Source: Clostridia bacterium
GTDB taxonomy: Bacteria > Bacillota > Clostridia > Christensenellales > Borkfalkiaceae
Reading direction: 5' to 3'
Assembly (NCBI GenBank): GCA_017399035.1
Contig: JAFQEM010000009.1
Span: 1 to 64,000, forward strand
DNA: 64,000 bases
The position numbers and the translations under genes are program-made. Below are positions 33,364-42,183 of the stretch, one piece after another (positions within the stretch are counted from its first letter, which is position 1; every line of letters starts with the position of its first letter). The notes beneath the pieces are model-generated. The model did not search any database. It was not told where the DNA came from and was given only the letters and a program-made list of their open reading frames with translations.

Positions 33364-33894
33364 TTATATTTTATAATTTTTTTCTATCTTCTTCGTTCCC
33401 CTATATATACAAGACGTTATGGTTGCTAGCGGTTTATTGCAAATTTCTGCAATCTCTTGATAGGTATATCCTTTGACAAAACGCAAGGTGAAAATTTTGC
33501 GTTCTTTCTCATTGAGTGGGCTTATAATTTCGTTAAAAGACATATCGTCAAGTAATTTGTTAATTTCGTCTTCACATTTTACGATATTTTCCTTTAATTC
33601 TAAATGCCACTTGCCTTTCAACTCATCTTTAGCGCAGTTTTGCGTTACTCTGTATATCCAGCCTTCGGGATTTTTTATCTCTAGCAATTTATCGGCGTTC
33701 CTCCACACTTTTACCAAAACGCTATTGAGCGCAGAGTTCGCTTTGTCGTCCGTTTTGCAAACCTGTTTGGCTATAGAAAAAATCATTTTAGCATATTGAT
33801 TGTAAAATTTTTCTGAACCCAAATGTTTATCTACTAGAATTAAACGGATAATATCTTCAAAAACTTCTCTTCTTTCAGAATTAGGCCTTTGCAT
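33364..33894 (-). CDS. ECF-type RNA polymerase sigma factor
   Basis: This 176-aa sigma-70 family protein has region 2 at about 25-95 (YNQYAKMIFSIAKQVCKTDDKANSALNSVLVKVWRNADKL, NPEGWIYRVTQNCAKDELKG) and region 4 at about 120-172 (PLNEKERKIFTLRFVKGYTYQEIAEICNKPLATITSCIYRG). It probably transcribes its own operon, which includes the secreted peptidase and the anti-sigma-like protein. The signal is unknown. Confidence 0.9.
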   Translation of the reverse strand: MQRPNSERREVFEDIIRLILVDKHLGSEKFYNQYAKMIFSIAKQVCKTDDKANSALNSVLVKVWRNADKLLEIKNPEGWIYRVTQNCAKDELKGKWHLELKENIVKCEDEINKLLDDMSFNEIISPLNEKERKIFTLRFVKGYTYQEIAEICNKPLATITSCIYRGTKKIEKNYKI

Positions 33895-34106
33895 TTTTCT
33901 CTTCCGTTTGTTTATTATTTAAAACACAACTTTTTTATAATTTAAGCCGTTTTTTGCTAAATTTGTTCAAAAAAGCCGTATTTTTACGTTGCTATTATAA
34001 CATAACCATAAATAAAAATCAATAATTATAATTCACTATTACCATTTTTTGGTATATCTTTGATTGATATTTTTAAGTTTTTTGTGCTTTTTTATAGCAA
34101 AAAAAC

Positions 34107-34144
34107 AAAACACCGCAAATTAAAAATAATTTAGCAGTGTTTTT
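34107..34144 (-). terminator. Terminator of the MaoC gene
   Basis: AAAACAC and GTGTTTT with an adjoining AAATTA/TAATTT pairing make an AT-rich hairpin after the maoC stop; the minus side is followed by GTTTTTTTG. Confidence 0.7.
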
Positions 34145-34164
34145 TTATGTTATTTTTTTGCTCT

Positions 34165-34593
34165 TTATCTTTTTATTTTTACTATTGCCTCGGTAACGTT
34201 TGTTAAAACCATTTGTCCGTTTTGATTAAATACGTCTATTGAAACTTCAACTATTCCGTTCTTTTCGTTGCGTGGGGTAAGTTTTGTTACCATTGCTTTA
34301 CCCTTAAGCACGTCGCCCGCAAAAACAGGTTTATACCACTCTATTTTAGTTGACTTGCCCGCTAGCAACTCTTCGCCAAAAAAATCAACTTCTAAATATT
34401 TTGCCCAAACCGCCATAAAAGACATAACCCCTGGCGCAATAATCTTTCCAAAAGGCGTTTTCTTTGCGTATTCTTCGTCGGTATGTAAGGGAATATTATC
34501 ATAGTTTAAAGCAAAATCTAACATCTTTTGTTTTTCTATAACCGCTGGCTCTAATTCTACTGCCATTCCAAGTTTAAGTTCATCAAAATACAT
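34165..34593 (-). CDS. MaoC-family hot-dog dehydratase
   Basis: This 142-aa protein has a single hot-dog domain. Catalytic-type residues are in the NYDNIPLHTDEEYAKKTPFGKIIAPG stretch (about 29-54; Asp32 and His37 fit the R-specific enoyl-CoA hydratase dyad). The family hydrates (R)-enoyl-CoA or acts on related acyl thioesters. It stands alone with its own terminator, so no pathway can be assigned. Confidence 0.85.
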   Translation of the reverse strand: MYFDELKLGMAVELEPAVIEKQKMLDFALNYDNIPLHTDEEYAKKTPFGKIIAPGVMSFMAVWAKYLEVDFFGEELLAGKSTKIEWYKPVFAGDVLKGKAMVTKLTPRNEKNGIVEVSIDVFNQNGQMVLTNVTEAIVKIKR

Positions 34594-34679
34594 AGTTTAT
34601 CACCTATAAAAAATCTTGTTTTTTATTATAGCACCCAGTTTTAATTATTGCAACAAAATAAAACTTAACTAAAAAATAT

Positions 34680-34710
34680 GCGCCTTAAAAGGAAAAAACT
34701 TTTAAGACGC
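34680..34710 (-). terminator. Terminator of the CotF-like pair
   Basis: GCGTCTTAAAAG and CTTTTAAGGCGC form a 12-bp stem (one wobble) around seven bases on the minus strand, followed by ATATTTTTTAG. Confidence 0.8.
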
Positions 34711-34737
34711 ACCTAAAACTTTGCAGTTTTATTTTTA

Positions 34738-35025
34738 TTAACTTAATTGACCTTTGATTTTTGAAAATTTGTTTTTGTGTTCTGAAAGCACGGTTTCGGG
34801 CGCAGATTCCACTTGATAATAACCGTGTTCGGTCATTTGCAAAAATACTTGCAGTTGGTCTTCGCTCGCCTCTGCCCAGTGGCTTTTAATAAGCGTTCTA
34901 AAACCTTTGCTTGCGCCTTCGGTCATTGCCGTTGAATAAATTTTAACTAAACTCTTTTCAAGGTTTAGCATATCTTGTAAACTGTCTTTTTCATTAAGCG
35001 TCATATCTGCTTTATAATTACTCAT
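34738..35025 (-). CDS. CotF-family spore-coat-like protein
   Basis: This 95-aa all-helical protein matches the CotF pattern: LNEKDSLQDMLNLEKSLVKIYSTAM at the start, then FLQMTEHGYYQVESAP near residue 65, which corresponds to the conserved [ML]xxRGWYxP segment of CotF. CotF-like proteins are ferritin-like helical proteins of spore coats, but they also occur in clostridia not known to sporulate. The gene is second in a pair; its ribosome site is a run of ten G residues. Confidence 0.75.
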   Translation of the reverse strand: MSNYKADMTLNEKDSLQDMLNLEKSLVKIYSTAMTEGASKGFRTLIKSHWAEASEDQLQVFLQMTEHGYYQVESAPETVLSEHKNKFSKIKGQLS

Positions 35026-35028
35026 ATT

Positions 35029-35038
35029 CCCCCCCCCC
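35029..35038 (-). promoter_or_regulatory. Ten-G homopolymer acting as ribosome site
   Basis: The 13 bases between the two CotF-like genes read AAGGGGGGGGGG then AAT before ATG on the minus strand, with the stop codon of the first gene adjoining. Ten identical bases invite slippage and would change ribosome-site spacing, so expression of the second gene may be phase variable. The exact length could also be a sequencing artefact. Confidence 0.6.
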
Positions 35039-35230
35039 TTATAGCAACTCTAAAAGCGCGTTAAAACGTTTTTCGTGATTGTCGGCAATTTTGCCGAAAG
35101 CCCCTGCCAACTTTGTGTCGGTTAATATTCTTGAATAAAGTCTTGCCTTTTTGCACGCGCTCTCTTCCATTGTCAAAAGGTCGGAAATAAGCGTTGCCTC
35201 TTTAGTGGTGAGCATATTGTTGTTGCCCAT
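35039..35230 (-). CDS. Small CotF-like protein (63 aa)
   Basis: This 63-aa helical protein (TTKEATLISDLLTMEESACKKARLYSRIL...) matches the front half of CotF-type coat proteins. It is the first gene of a pair; an AGGTG ribosome site precedes it. The two products are likely to assemble together. Function is inferred from similarity only. Confidence 0.7.
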   Translation of the reverse strand: MGNNNMLTTKEATLISDLLTMEESACKKARLYSRILTDTKLAGAFGKIADNHEKRFNALLELL

Positions 35231-35350
35231 AAAAACACCTCCATAATTTTATAATGCTATTTTACCCTACACTTGATTTTTTATACTATAAAAGGTGTTT
35301 TTGTTATGGCTCAATTATAAGTTGTTTATCTTTCTTAATTAAAAAAGGAT

Positions 35351-36313
35351 TTATACTTCAACCTTTTGTCCGTTACTCTCATATGCCGAAAGTATTATTT
35401 TTATTACTTTTGCGCCCTCTTCGCCGTTTATTTCAAAATCACTGCCGTCTTTTATGCAATCATAAAAGTTTGCAATAAGACCTTCATGTCCACGCCCGTA
35501 GCAACTTTTGCCAAAAAATTCGCAACCGTTGTCAAAATTTATTAACCTGTCGCCAACTAAAACCTTGTTAGGTTGCACGGAAATAGTTTCTTCTTTCGTT
35601 TTAACCATTACCCCAACGGGGAAACTTATCGCACCGCCGTTAGTTGCAAAAAACGAAAAATCAACCGCGCCACCACTACAATTTAAAAACGCCGTATCTT
35701 CAACTTCTATCGTGTCTTTTAGCGTTTGATTTACACAGTTTGCAACAACGCTTTTTGGCATACCAAAAAACCATTGCATAAGGTCAAGCGTGTGTAGGGC
35801 TTGATTTATAAGCGTTCCACCGCCCTCGCCCTTTAGCGTGCCACGCCAGTCCGCCTTGTTATAATAATTTGCATCTCTGCGCCACACAACGTTTCCGTGA
35901 GCGCCCAAAACGGTTTTATCTTTTAGATACTCTTTAAGATATAAATTTTCTGGGTTAAACCTGTTTTGATGGCAAACGCCAAGTTTGCCTTTAGAGCGTT
36001 TTTCCGCCTCTAGAACGAGTGCAATCTCTTCTCTTGTGATACACAGCGGTTTTTCACATAAAACGTTTATATCTCTATTTAAGGCGGTTATTATCATTTG
36101 AGCGTGCAAATAGTGTGGGGTGCATAAATGCACCACGTTTGGCTTTTCGACGTCTAGCATTTGCTCGTAATCGGTGTAACCTTTAATATTTGAAAACTGT
36201 TCTAGTTTTTTAAGGTCTGTGTCGCATACCGCCACGACGTTTTTTTCAAGTTTTTCAAGAACTTTTAAATGAACTTTGCCTATTACGCCAAGTCCTACTA
36301 CAGCCGTTTTCAA
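35351..36313 (-). CDS. Gfo/Idh/MocA-family oxidoreductase
   Basis: With a TTG start at 36313 directly after the upstream stop codon, the product is 320 aa beginning LKTAVVGLGVIGKVHLKVL. The frame is open further up, but only inside the preceding gene. The NAD(P)-binding motif GLGVIG is followed by the family's VCEKPLCITREE segment (about 90; catalytic Lys in EKP), and WRGTLKGEGGGTLINQALHTLDL (His near 180). The family oxidises or epimerises sugars, inositols and glycosides. It is the last gene of a four-gene catabolic operon. Confidence 0.85.
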   Translation of the reverse strand: MKTAVVGLGVIGKVHLKVLEKLEKNVVAVCDTDLKKLEQFSNIKGYTDYEQMLDVEKPNVVHLCTPHYLHAQMIITALNRDINVLCEKPLCITREEIALVLEAEKRSKGKLGVCHQNRFNPENLYLKEYLKDKTVLGAHGNVVWRRDANYYNKADWRGTLKGEGGGTLINQALHTLDLMQWFFGMPKSVVANCVNQTLKDTIEVEDTAFLNCSGGAVDFSFFATNGGAISFPVGVMVKTKEETISVQPNKVLVGDRLINFDNGCEFFGKSCYGRGHEGLIANFYDCIKDGSDFEINGEEGAKVIKIILSAYESNGQKVEV

Positions 36314-36314
36314 T

Positions 36315-37505
36315 TTATACCCCACTACCGCTACCGAAAGTATTTGACGTGTCTGCAACAACTCCGTCGTCAACAATTTTCAATCTAGATGCCTTTCTAT
36401 GCTTATTAAGTTCTTCAAGATATTCGTCTACATTTACGGGAATTGTAACAGCCTCGCCACCTTTCCAGCCCGAAAGTTCTATTGCGTTCATAAGTTCAAC
36501 GCCTTTAATGCCCTCTTTTCCGTCAACAAAAAACTCTTCTAGCCCCAAAAGAGCGTTGGCAAAGTTATTTATTATGCCTGCGTGAGCGGGATTTTTACCG
36601 TCGGTTTCAACTTCAACCATTTGCCCTAAAAGTTTTCCGCCACCAAACGTATTTGCAGGGTCTTTGCTAAACTCTTGGCTATCCGCCGTATTTTTATTTA
36701 TATAAAGTTTTCCACCCTCGCATAGCACTTTGCCTTTTGTGCCTGAAACTTCAAAACGGTTTGTTCCGGGGGCTTCACCCGTGGTGGTTATAAACACGCC
36801 CGTTGCGCCGTTTTCATACTCAAAATATGCAGTAACGTCATCTTCAACTTCAATATCGTGCCACTTTCCGTAATGACAAAAACCCCTAACTTTTTTAGGC
36901 ATCATACCCACTACCCATTGAATAAGGTCTATTTGGTGGGGGCATTGATTGATTAAAACGCCACCGCCTTCGCCCGACCACGTTGCACGCCACGAGCCTG
37001 AATCGTAATATTGTTGAGTTCTAAACCAGTCGGTTATTATCCAAGTTACACGCTGAATTTCGCCTATTTCGCCACTTAAAATAAGTTCACGCATCTTTCT
37101 ATAAACAGCGGTTGTTCTTTGGTTAAAAAGCACGGCAAAATGCGCCTTGCTCTTTTCTGCAACTTCGTTCATTTCACGCACTTGCTTGGTGTAAACGCCT
37201 GCAGGCTTATCCACTATCACGTTTACGTTTCTATTTAAGCACTCTATTGCAATTTCTGGGTGTTGATAGTGTGGTGTTTCAACCAAAACTGCGTCTACTA
37301 AACCGCTATCTAACATTTTTTTATAGTCGTCAAAATACACGATATTTTTAAGGGGCGTTCTATTTTTAACCTTTTCTATCTTTACTGGGTTAACGTCGCA
37401 TAGCGCGCTTATTTCGCCGTTTTCGATTTGACCGTTTTCAAATCTTTTAATATAATTGTTACCTTGATTGCCTAGCCCTATTATACCAAACCTAATTTTT
37501 TTCAT
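36315..37505 (-). CDS. Gfo/Idh/MocA-family oxidoreductase
   Basis: This 396-aa protein carries the NAD(P)-binding motif GIIGLGNQGNNYIK (about 8-20), the catalytic VDKPAGVYTKQ segment (about 99) and WRATWSGEGGGVLINQCPHQIDLIQW. This is the standard sugar-dehydrogenase architecture with a C-terminal beta-sheet domain. It differs clearly from the neighbouring paralogue, so the two probably work on successive or different substrates. It lies 12 bp downstream of a sugar isomerase-like gene. Confidence 0.9.
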   Translation of the reverse strand: MKKIRFGIIGLGNQGNNYIKRFENGQIENGEISALCDVNPVKIEKVKNRTPLKNIVYFDDYKKMLDSGLVDAVLVETPHYQHPEIAIECLNRNVNVIVDKPAGVYTKQVREMNEVAEKSKAHFAVLFNQRTTAVYRKMRELILSGEIGEIQRVTWIITDWFRTQQYYDSGSWRATWSGEGGGVLINQCPHQIDLIQWVVGMMPKKVRGFCHYGKWHDIEVEDDVTAYFEYENGATGVFITTTGEAPGTNRFEVSGTKGKVLCEGGKLYINKNTADSQEFSKDPANTFGGGKLLGQMVEVETDGKNPAHAGIINNFANALLGLEEFFVDGKEGIKGVELMNAIELSGWKGGEAVTIPVNVDEYLEELNKHRKASRLKIVDDGVVADTSNTFGSGSGV

Positions 37506-37517
37506 TTCTCTTTCTCC

Positions 37518-38294
37518 TTATAACGATTTAAGATAATCTATACTCAATTTTACTTGACCAAGTGGGTCGGGATAGGTTGATGCATCATCTTGCTCAACTA
37601 TAAAATATTTAGTTCCGCACTCTTTCCACTTTTCTATTATAGGTAAAAATTCCATATTACCGCAACCACAGGGCGCATATTTGGGGCGAAGTTCAACCTT
37701 GCCTTCTTCGGTTATGGTACGATTTATGCGATAATCTTTAAGATGCACGCATTCCATTTTACCTTTAACCTTATCTACGAAAGTGAGCGGATTGAACCCA
37801 CCGTATTGTATCCAGTAAGAATCAAGCGTAAAGTTTATGTTAGGACAATTCTTTAACATATAGTCAAAAGCAAGCGTTCCGTCTTCAAACGCATGAAATT
37901 CATAGTGGTGCTGATGGAAGAAAAACTTACTGCCTGCTTTTTCAATTTTTTCAGCGACAACGTTAAGTTTATCAAGCGTTTCTTTCCAAGTTTTATCATC
38001 TTTCATAACACCGTTTTTCATTCCGCCCAAACCTATGTTTTTACAGCCAAAATAATTATGTTCTTCTATTAGTTTATCCGTATCGTTTAATATTCTATCA
38101 ATATCAACGTGGGTTAGAACAACGGGCAAACCACTTTCGTCAGATACCCTTTTAATCTTTTGCGCATCAAACGGCGCGCCCGAAAACTGCATAAAAGAAT
38201 AACCCATATCTTTAAGTTTTTTTGCCGTTTCTAAAAAACTTTCTTCTGTTGCAATAAGTTTTCTTATTGAATATAAATTTAAACCAAATTCCAT
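37518..38294 (-). CDS. Sugar phosphate isomerase/epimerase family protein (AP_endonuc_2 fold)
   Basis: This 258-aa TIM-barrel protein of the xylose-isomerase-like superfamily has likely metal ligands in FFHQHHYEF (about 135), LDSYWIQYGG (about 168), CVHLKDYRI and FIVEQDDA. Members act as isomerases, epimerases, dehydratases or 3-keto-glycoside lyases. Paired with two dehydrogenases here, it probably handles an oxidised sugar or inositol derivative. Only one base separates its stop codon side from the next upstream gene. Confidence 0.88.
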   Translation of the reverse strand: MEFGLNLYSIRKLIATEESFLETAKKLKDMGYSFMQFSGAPFDAQKIKRVSDESGLPVVLTHVDIDRILNDTDKLIEEHNYFGCKNIGLGGMKNGVMKDDKTWKETLDKLNVVAEKIEKAGSKFFFHQHHYEFHAFEDGTLAFDYMLKNCPNINFTLDSYWIQYGGFNPLTFVDKVKGKMECVHLKDYRINRTITEEGKVELRPKYAPCGCGNMEFLPIIEKWKECGTKYFIVEQDDASTYPDPLGQVKLSIDYLKSL

Positions 38295-38295
38295 T

Positions 38296-39156
38296 TTATT
38301 CTCCTTTTACGAATACGCCGTTTTTTAATACGAATCCGTTTTTTAACAATATTTTTTTTAGTGAAGAAACTGCAACGTCAAACGCTTGCCTATTATTTTC
38401 AAACTTGAACCTATGTTTCATTTGCGTGTTGTCAATATCTTTAAATGCGTCAAACACGGCAAGATGTGGTTCTAGCGTAAGCGTGGTTGAGCGGTCAATC
38501 ATTGACACAAGTTTATCAATCTTTCCACTGCCAAACCCTGCGGGAACTAACTCGTCGGTCTTTGCGTCAACGTCTTTGACGTGAAAATATTCGGTTTTTG
38601 AGTGAAACTCTGACAAAGTATAGTCGGCGTTCTCGCCCGTTTGAATATAGTTAGCAGGGTCGTAAATAAACTTTAAGCCCTTTACGTTTTCCATCAAGTC
38701 TTTTACTCTTATTGCCACGTCGCCGTAAATATCTTTTTCGTTTTCGTGGCAGAGTTTTACGCCAAAAGAATTGCCTATTTCAACCATTTTAGAAAGATAA
38801 TCTATGACCTTTTGACGCTCGTTATAAGCATTAAAGAAACTGAAAATTCTTATGTTTTTTGCGCCAAATATATTTGCCGTTTCACAAACTTTTTTCACCT
38901 TTTCTAAATAACTTTCAAAGTCTACGGTTATATCTACCTTGCCAAGAGGTGAACCTATAGACCAAACGCCAACACCGTTGTCGCTTAAAATTTTAGCGTA
39001 TTCTAAACAATCTTCTTTTGAAAATTTAGATACGTTCACTTTATCTATGGTGCGCAGTTCAAGTAAGTTTAAGCCATTTTCTTTTAGCGCCGAAATCTGC
39101 TCTTCTAAAGAGTTTCCAGCCTCGTCGGCAAAACCTGCAAGTTTAACACAAAGCAT
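38296..39156 (-). CDS. Sugar phosphate isomerase/epimerase family protein (AP_endonuc_2 fold)
   Basis: This 286-aa TIM-barrel protein has probable metal ligands in LCHENEKDIYG (about 140), FIYDPANYIQTGEN (about 175), EYFHVKDVDAKT and LTLEPHL. It is the first gene of the operon, with GGAGAAT as ribosome site, and is divergent from an AraC regulator. The Glu-Asp-His-Glu ligand set suggests an active metalloenzyme. Substrate unknown. Confidence 0.88.
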   Translation of the reverse strand: MLCVKLAGFADEAGNSLEEQISALKENGLNLLELRTIDKVNVSKFSKEDCLEYAKILSDNGVGVWSIGSPLGKVDITVDFESYLEKVKKVCETANIFGAKNIRIFSFFNAYNERQKVIDYLSKMVEIGNSFGVKLCHENEKDIYGDVAIRVKDLMENVKGLKFIYDPANYIQTGENADYTLSEFHSKTEYFHVKDVDAKTDELVPAGFGSGKIDKLVSMIDRSTTLTLEPHLAVFDAFKDIDNTQMKHRFKFENNRQAFDVAVSSLKKILLKNGFVLKNGVFVKGE

Positions 39157-39218
39157 ATTTATTCTCCATTAACTGTTGTTTATTTAATTTTAGCATAATC
39201 TTTTTAGTAATTCAATGT

Positions 39219-39253
39219 ATAATGCTATTGAAAATGTGGTTTTGTAGCATTAT
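39219..39253. promoter_or_regulatory. Inverted repeat between the divergent isomerase and araC genes
   Basis: ATAATGCTA (39219-39227) and TAGCATTAT (39245-39253) are perfect inverted arms 17 bp apart, in the middle of the 145-bp divergent region. It is a likely regulator site. Confidence 0.65.
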
Positions 39254-39266
39254 CTTACGATTTTAT

Positions 39267-39295
39267 TTGACAATAAATATTTATTATATTAAAAT
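39267..39295 (+). promoter_or_regulatory. Promoter of the araC gene, possibly leaderless
   Basis: -35 TTGACA (39267-39272), 17-bp spacer, -10 TAAAAT (39290-39295). The ATG at 39302 falls where transcription should start and has no ribosome site, so a leaderless message is possible. Confidence 0.6.
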
Positions 39296-39301
39296 AAAAT
39301 T

Positions 39302-40024
39302 ATGAAAACTTATTATTATAGGCACAACAAATTTATTAAGCGACCAAACGAGATACCTGCAAAACGCATAAAATTTAACGAACTAACTTTAGTGTTAAAG
39401 GGTAGCCTTGAATATGAAGTTGACGGGCAAACTTTTTTTGTTGATGCTGGCGATTGTATTTTTATAAAAGAAAATTCTTTGCGAAAACGAAATCTTTCCC
39501 AAATATCAGACTACGTTAGTTTTAATTTTTATGAAGATATTGTAGGCGAATTGCCCACCCTTATTAAAGGAGGTGTCAATAGCGACGTTACGCATCTTAT
39601 AGCCGTGTGCGACAACGTGGTTGCTAAATACGCTGAATGGTCAAGTATTATCGACGGCGTGTTGCTCACCCTTATAAATCTTTTGCAAGCAAGGGTTGCA
39701 AATAGAGAAGAACACCCCGTAATAGTTAAAATAAAACGTTTTGTGCGCGCAAACTTTTCACAAAAAATATCACTTAAAGATATTGCAGATGACGTTGGAT
39801 ATTCACCCAACTATTGCGACACATTTTTTAGAGAACACACGGGGGAATCACTCATTGATTACGTTATAAACCGCAGAATAGACGAGGCAAAACTTTTGCT
39901 TGTTGAGGGGGCGTTATCGCTAAAAGACGTGGCTTTTGCCGTTGGCTTTGAAGATTATAATTATTTTTCTAGATTGTTTAAGAAAAAAACGAAATATACC
40001 CCTAGCGAATATAAGAAAAAATAA
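39302..40024 (+). CDS. AraC-family transcriptional regulator
   Basis: This 240-aa regulator has a short cupin-like sensor (about 20-70; LVLKGSLEYEVDGQTFFVDAGDCIFI) and a C-terminal AraC DNA-binding domain (about 140-238; ISLKDIADDVGYSPNYCDTFF and SLKDVAFAVGFEDYNYFSRLF, ending TKYTPSEYKKK). It is transcribed divergently from the isomerase/oxidoreductase operon and probably activates it. No ribosome site is visible before the ATG. Confidence 0.9.
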   Translation: MKTYYYRHNKFIKRPNEIPAKRIKFNELTLVLKGSLEYEVDGQTFFVDAGDCIFIKENSLRKRNLSQISDYVSFNFYEDIVGELPTLIKGGVNSDVTHLIAVCDNVVAKYAEWSSIIDGVLLTLINLLQARVANREEHPVIVKIKRFVRANFSQKISLKDIADDVGYSPNYCDTFFREHTGESLIDYVINRRIDEAKLLLVEGALSLKDVAFAVGFEDYNYFSRLFKKKTKYTPSEYKKK

Positions 40025-40042
40025 GTTTTTTATTATTAAATG

Positions 40043-40075
40043 AAAGGCTCTGCCGAAAAATTCGGCAGAGCCTTT
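40043..40075. terminator. Bidirectional terminator
   Basis: AAAGGCTCTGCCGAA and TTCGGCAGAGCCTTT pair perfectly over 15 bp with a 3-base loop, between the converging araC gene and the glycan operon's last gene. Confidence 0.9.
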
Positions 40076-40107
40076 AACTTTGGAGTTTATGAGAAATAAA
40101 CGATTTT

Positions 40108-42183
40108 TTATGACGCGCTAGGCGTTACAAAACTGATACCTGAAACGTAAAGGTTTACCGTATACGGTCTAAAACCAGAGTTCAAGAACAACATATCGTC
40201 TGAAACGGGAACGTTCTTCCACGACCTTACGGTAGTGGTTGTAACCGTTGTAATGTTGCCAGTAACACTGTCAACTGTTGTTTCAGTGGTGTCTTTAGGT
40301 GCAGTAACGTAATCAGGTGTTACGCCCATAAACGCAATAAACTCGTCAATAGTAAATTCAAGAGTTATCCACTTGTTATAGTAAGACTTATCTTTATTGC
40401 CACCAACTTGCAAAATACCGTTGGTAGAGTCTTTAGTCCAGTACCAACCCTTACTACCGCTAGTTTCAATTTGCATATCTAACATATAAGTTATGCGAAT
40501 CTTTTCATAACCGCCTGCGGTTGCCATCTGTTTAATTTGGTCTTTATTATAACGTAACTTAACGAAATAAGCGGTGGTTCTACTTGTAGCACTTATCTTA
40601 AGCGCGTTGGGGTCAGGACAACTGCCCACAATATCTACCGCACCACTATCGTTGTCAGCACTTGCGTCGTACCAGTTTATATTTTTCTTTGGTAAATCTT
40701 CTGCAAATACCGAAGTGGTTACGTTTCTAACGTTTACGTCGTCAATAGTAAAGGTCGGCGTGATTGTTTCCGTAGTAGGCGTTCCTATAACGGTACCTTG
40801 AGCGTCGGTAACGGTAGTAACTACCGTTTGAGTTTCAGGAAGATAATCGTAACCGAAAAGCGTTTGAGTGGGGTCTGCGCTAAAGTCCATAATGTCAGTA
40901 TCTTTAACTTCGGGAAGTTTAGGTAATTTTATCGTTTTTACTTCGCCAAGATAGAAATCACAAACGTTTTTAGAACCAACCGAATAGAAAGTTCTAATTA
41001 CTATACCTTGCAATCCCGTACCTAACGTTTTAACAAATTCTTCAACCGAAACGGTGTAAGTGTGCCACTTGTTGATAGCAACGCTTCTTGCCGCAGCAGA
41101 AGAACCAAAATACCCCGCTGAAGATATTATAGAACGAGCATCCCCTGGTTTACCTTGGTCGTTATTGATGATAGTCGTAGACATAGTTTTAGTTTCGTCG
41201 GCGTTCACCTTATGCGCGGGTTCACCTGCGTCGTTTTTATAGTTAGTTATAAGGAAACTGAAACGAATTGCATCAAAATCGCCACGCTTCGCCATTGCAA
41301 TATATTCTTTAGCAGAAAAACTTGAGTTAAATCTCAAATAAGTGTCGTGCGGAATATTAGAGAATTTATAAGCGTTACCAGTGTAACCCACTTTGTTGTC
41401 AATATTAACGTCGTTGCCCTCTAAATCTTTATACGTTGTGGGAATTTGCGCATTTGTAACAAATCCGTCGTTTTTAACTTTGTCGGTCTTGTTATAAGTG
41501 AAAATGCTTTCACCACCCTCTTCAGGTATAATATCTACCGAACCAGTTGGCGTTACAACGTAAAAGTAAAGAGTTTGGCTGTTGGTAATTCCATCTTGGT
41601 TGGTTACCGAAACTTTCCAGTAATAAGTACCCGCCTTTTGGGGTAAATATTCGTTAGAAACGCCGTCGTAATCAGTCATTTTGTTAACTTCAAATTTGCC
41701 AACGAAATAAACTTCTTTTTTAATTTCACTTTCAGTAAAATCATAATCTCCGTCAACTGCAGTAACGGTTGGAAGTTCTGCAGGTAATATACCCAAACTA
41801 TAAGTATATTCACTGTGGTCTGCAAGAGTAACGATAGGCGTTGAATAAACTTTTACCGTTACCGTTTTGGTTTTAGTTTCGCCGTTGAAATTAACTTTAT
41901 AAACTACGGTATATTCGTCGTCAACTGCTTTGAAAAATTCATTTGCAGTAACTTTTTGGCCGTTTGAATCGGTTACGCTTGAAGTAAGTTCGTATCTATC
42001 ACCGTTGGTGTCGTAAACAAAGTTTTCAAACGTATAATTCATTCCGTATTCAACTTTTACCGTGCTGTCAACAAAATCTACTAACGTTGCGTTAGTTTTG
42101 GTTGGCTTTTGGTTGCAGGCAACAAGCCCTAAACAGCAAACCGCAAGTATAACCGTAAAAACTTTTAATAAAATCTTTTTCAT
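40108..42183 (-). CDS. Lipoprotein with two copies of the surface-protein repeat domain
   Basis: This 691-aa lipoprotein has a signal peptide with lipobox LVAC-N (Cys23). An N-terminal Ig/cadherin-like part (about 30-215; VEYGMNYTF, GTYYWKVSVTNQDG) is followed by two copies of the domain repeated in the 1069-aa surface protein. One starts at IPTTYKDLEGNDV (about 245) and closes with CDFYLGEVKTIKL; the other starts at ADNDSGAVDIVG (about 510) and closes with VNLYVSGISFV. It is the last gene of the glycan operon, overlapping the preceding gene by one base (TAATG). A glycan-binding surface protein is the likely role. Confidence 0.8.
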   Translation of the reverse strand: MKKILLKVFTVILAVCCLGLVACNQKPTKTNATLVDFVDSTVKVEYGMNYTFENFVYDTNGDRYELTSSVTDSNGQKVTANEFFKAVDDEYTVVYKVNFNGETKTKTVTVKVYSTPIVTLADHSEYTYSLGILPAELPTVTAVDGDYDFTESEIKKEVYFVGKFEVNKMTDYDGVSNEYLPQKAGTYYWKVSVTNQDGITNSQTLYFYVVTPTGSVDIIPEEGGESIFTYNKTDKVKNDGFVTNAQIPTTYKDLEGNDVNIDNKVGYTGNAYKFSNIPHDTYLRFNSSFSAKEYIAMAKRGDFDAIRFSFLITNYKNDAGEPAHKVNADETKTMSTTIINNDQGKPGDARSIISSAGYFGSSAAARSVAINKWHTYTVSVEEFVKTLGTGLQGIVIRTFYSVGSKNVCDFYLGEVKTIKLPKLPEVKDTDIMDFSADPTQTLFGYDYLPETQTVVTTVTDAQGTVIGTPTTETITPTFTIDDVNVRNVTTSVFAEDLPKKNINWYDASADNDSGAVDIVGSCPDPNALKISATSRTTAYFVKLRYNKDQIKQMATAGGYEKIRITYMLDMQIETSGSKGWYWTKDSTNGILQVGGNKDKSYYNKWITLEFTIDEFIAFMGVTPDYVTAPKDTTETTVDSVTGNITTVTTTTVRSWKNVPVSDDMLFLNSGFRPYTVNLYVSGISFVTPSAS

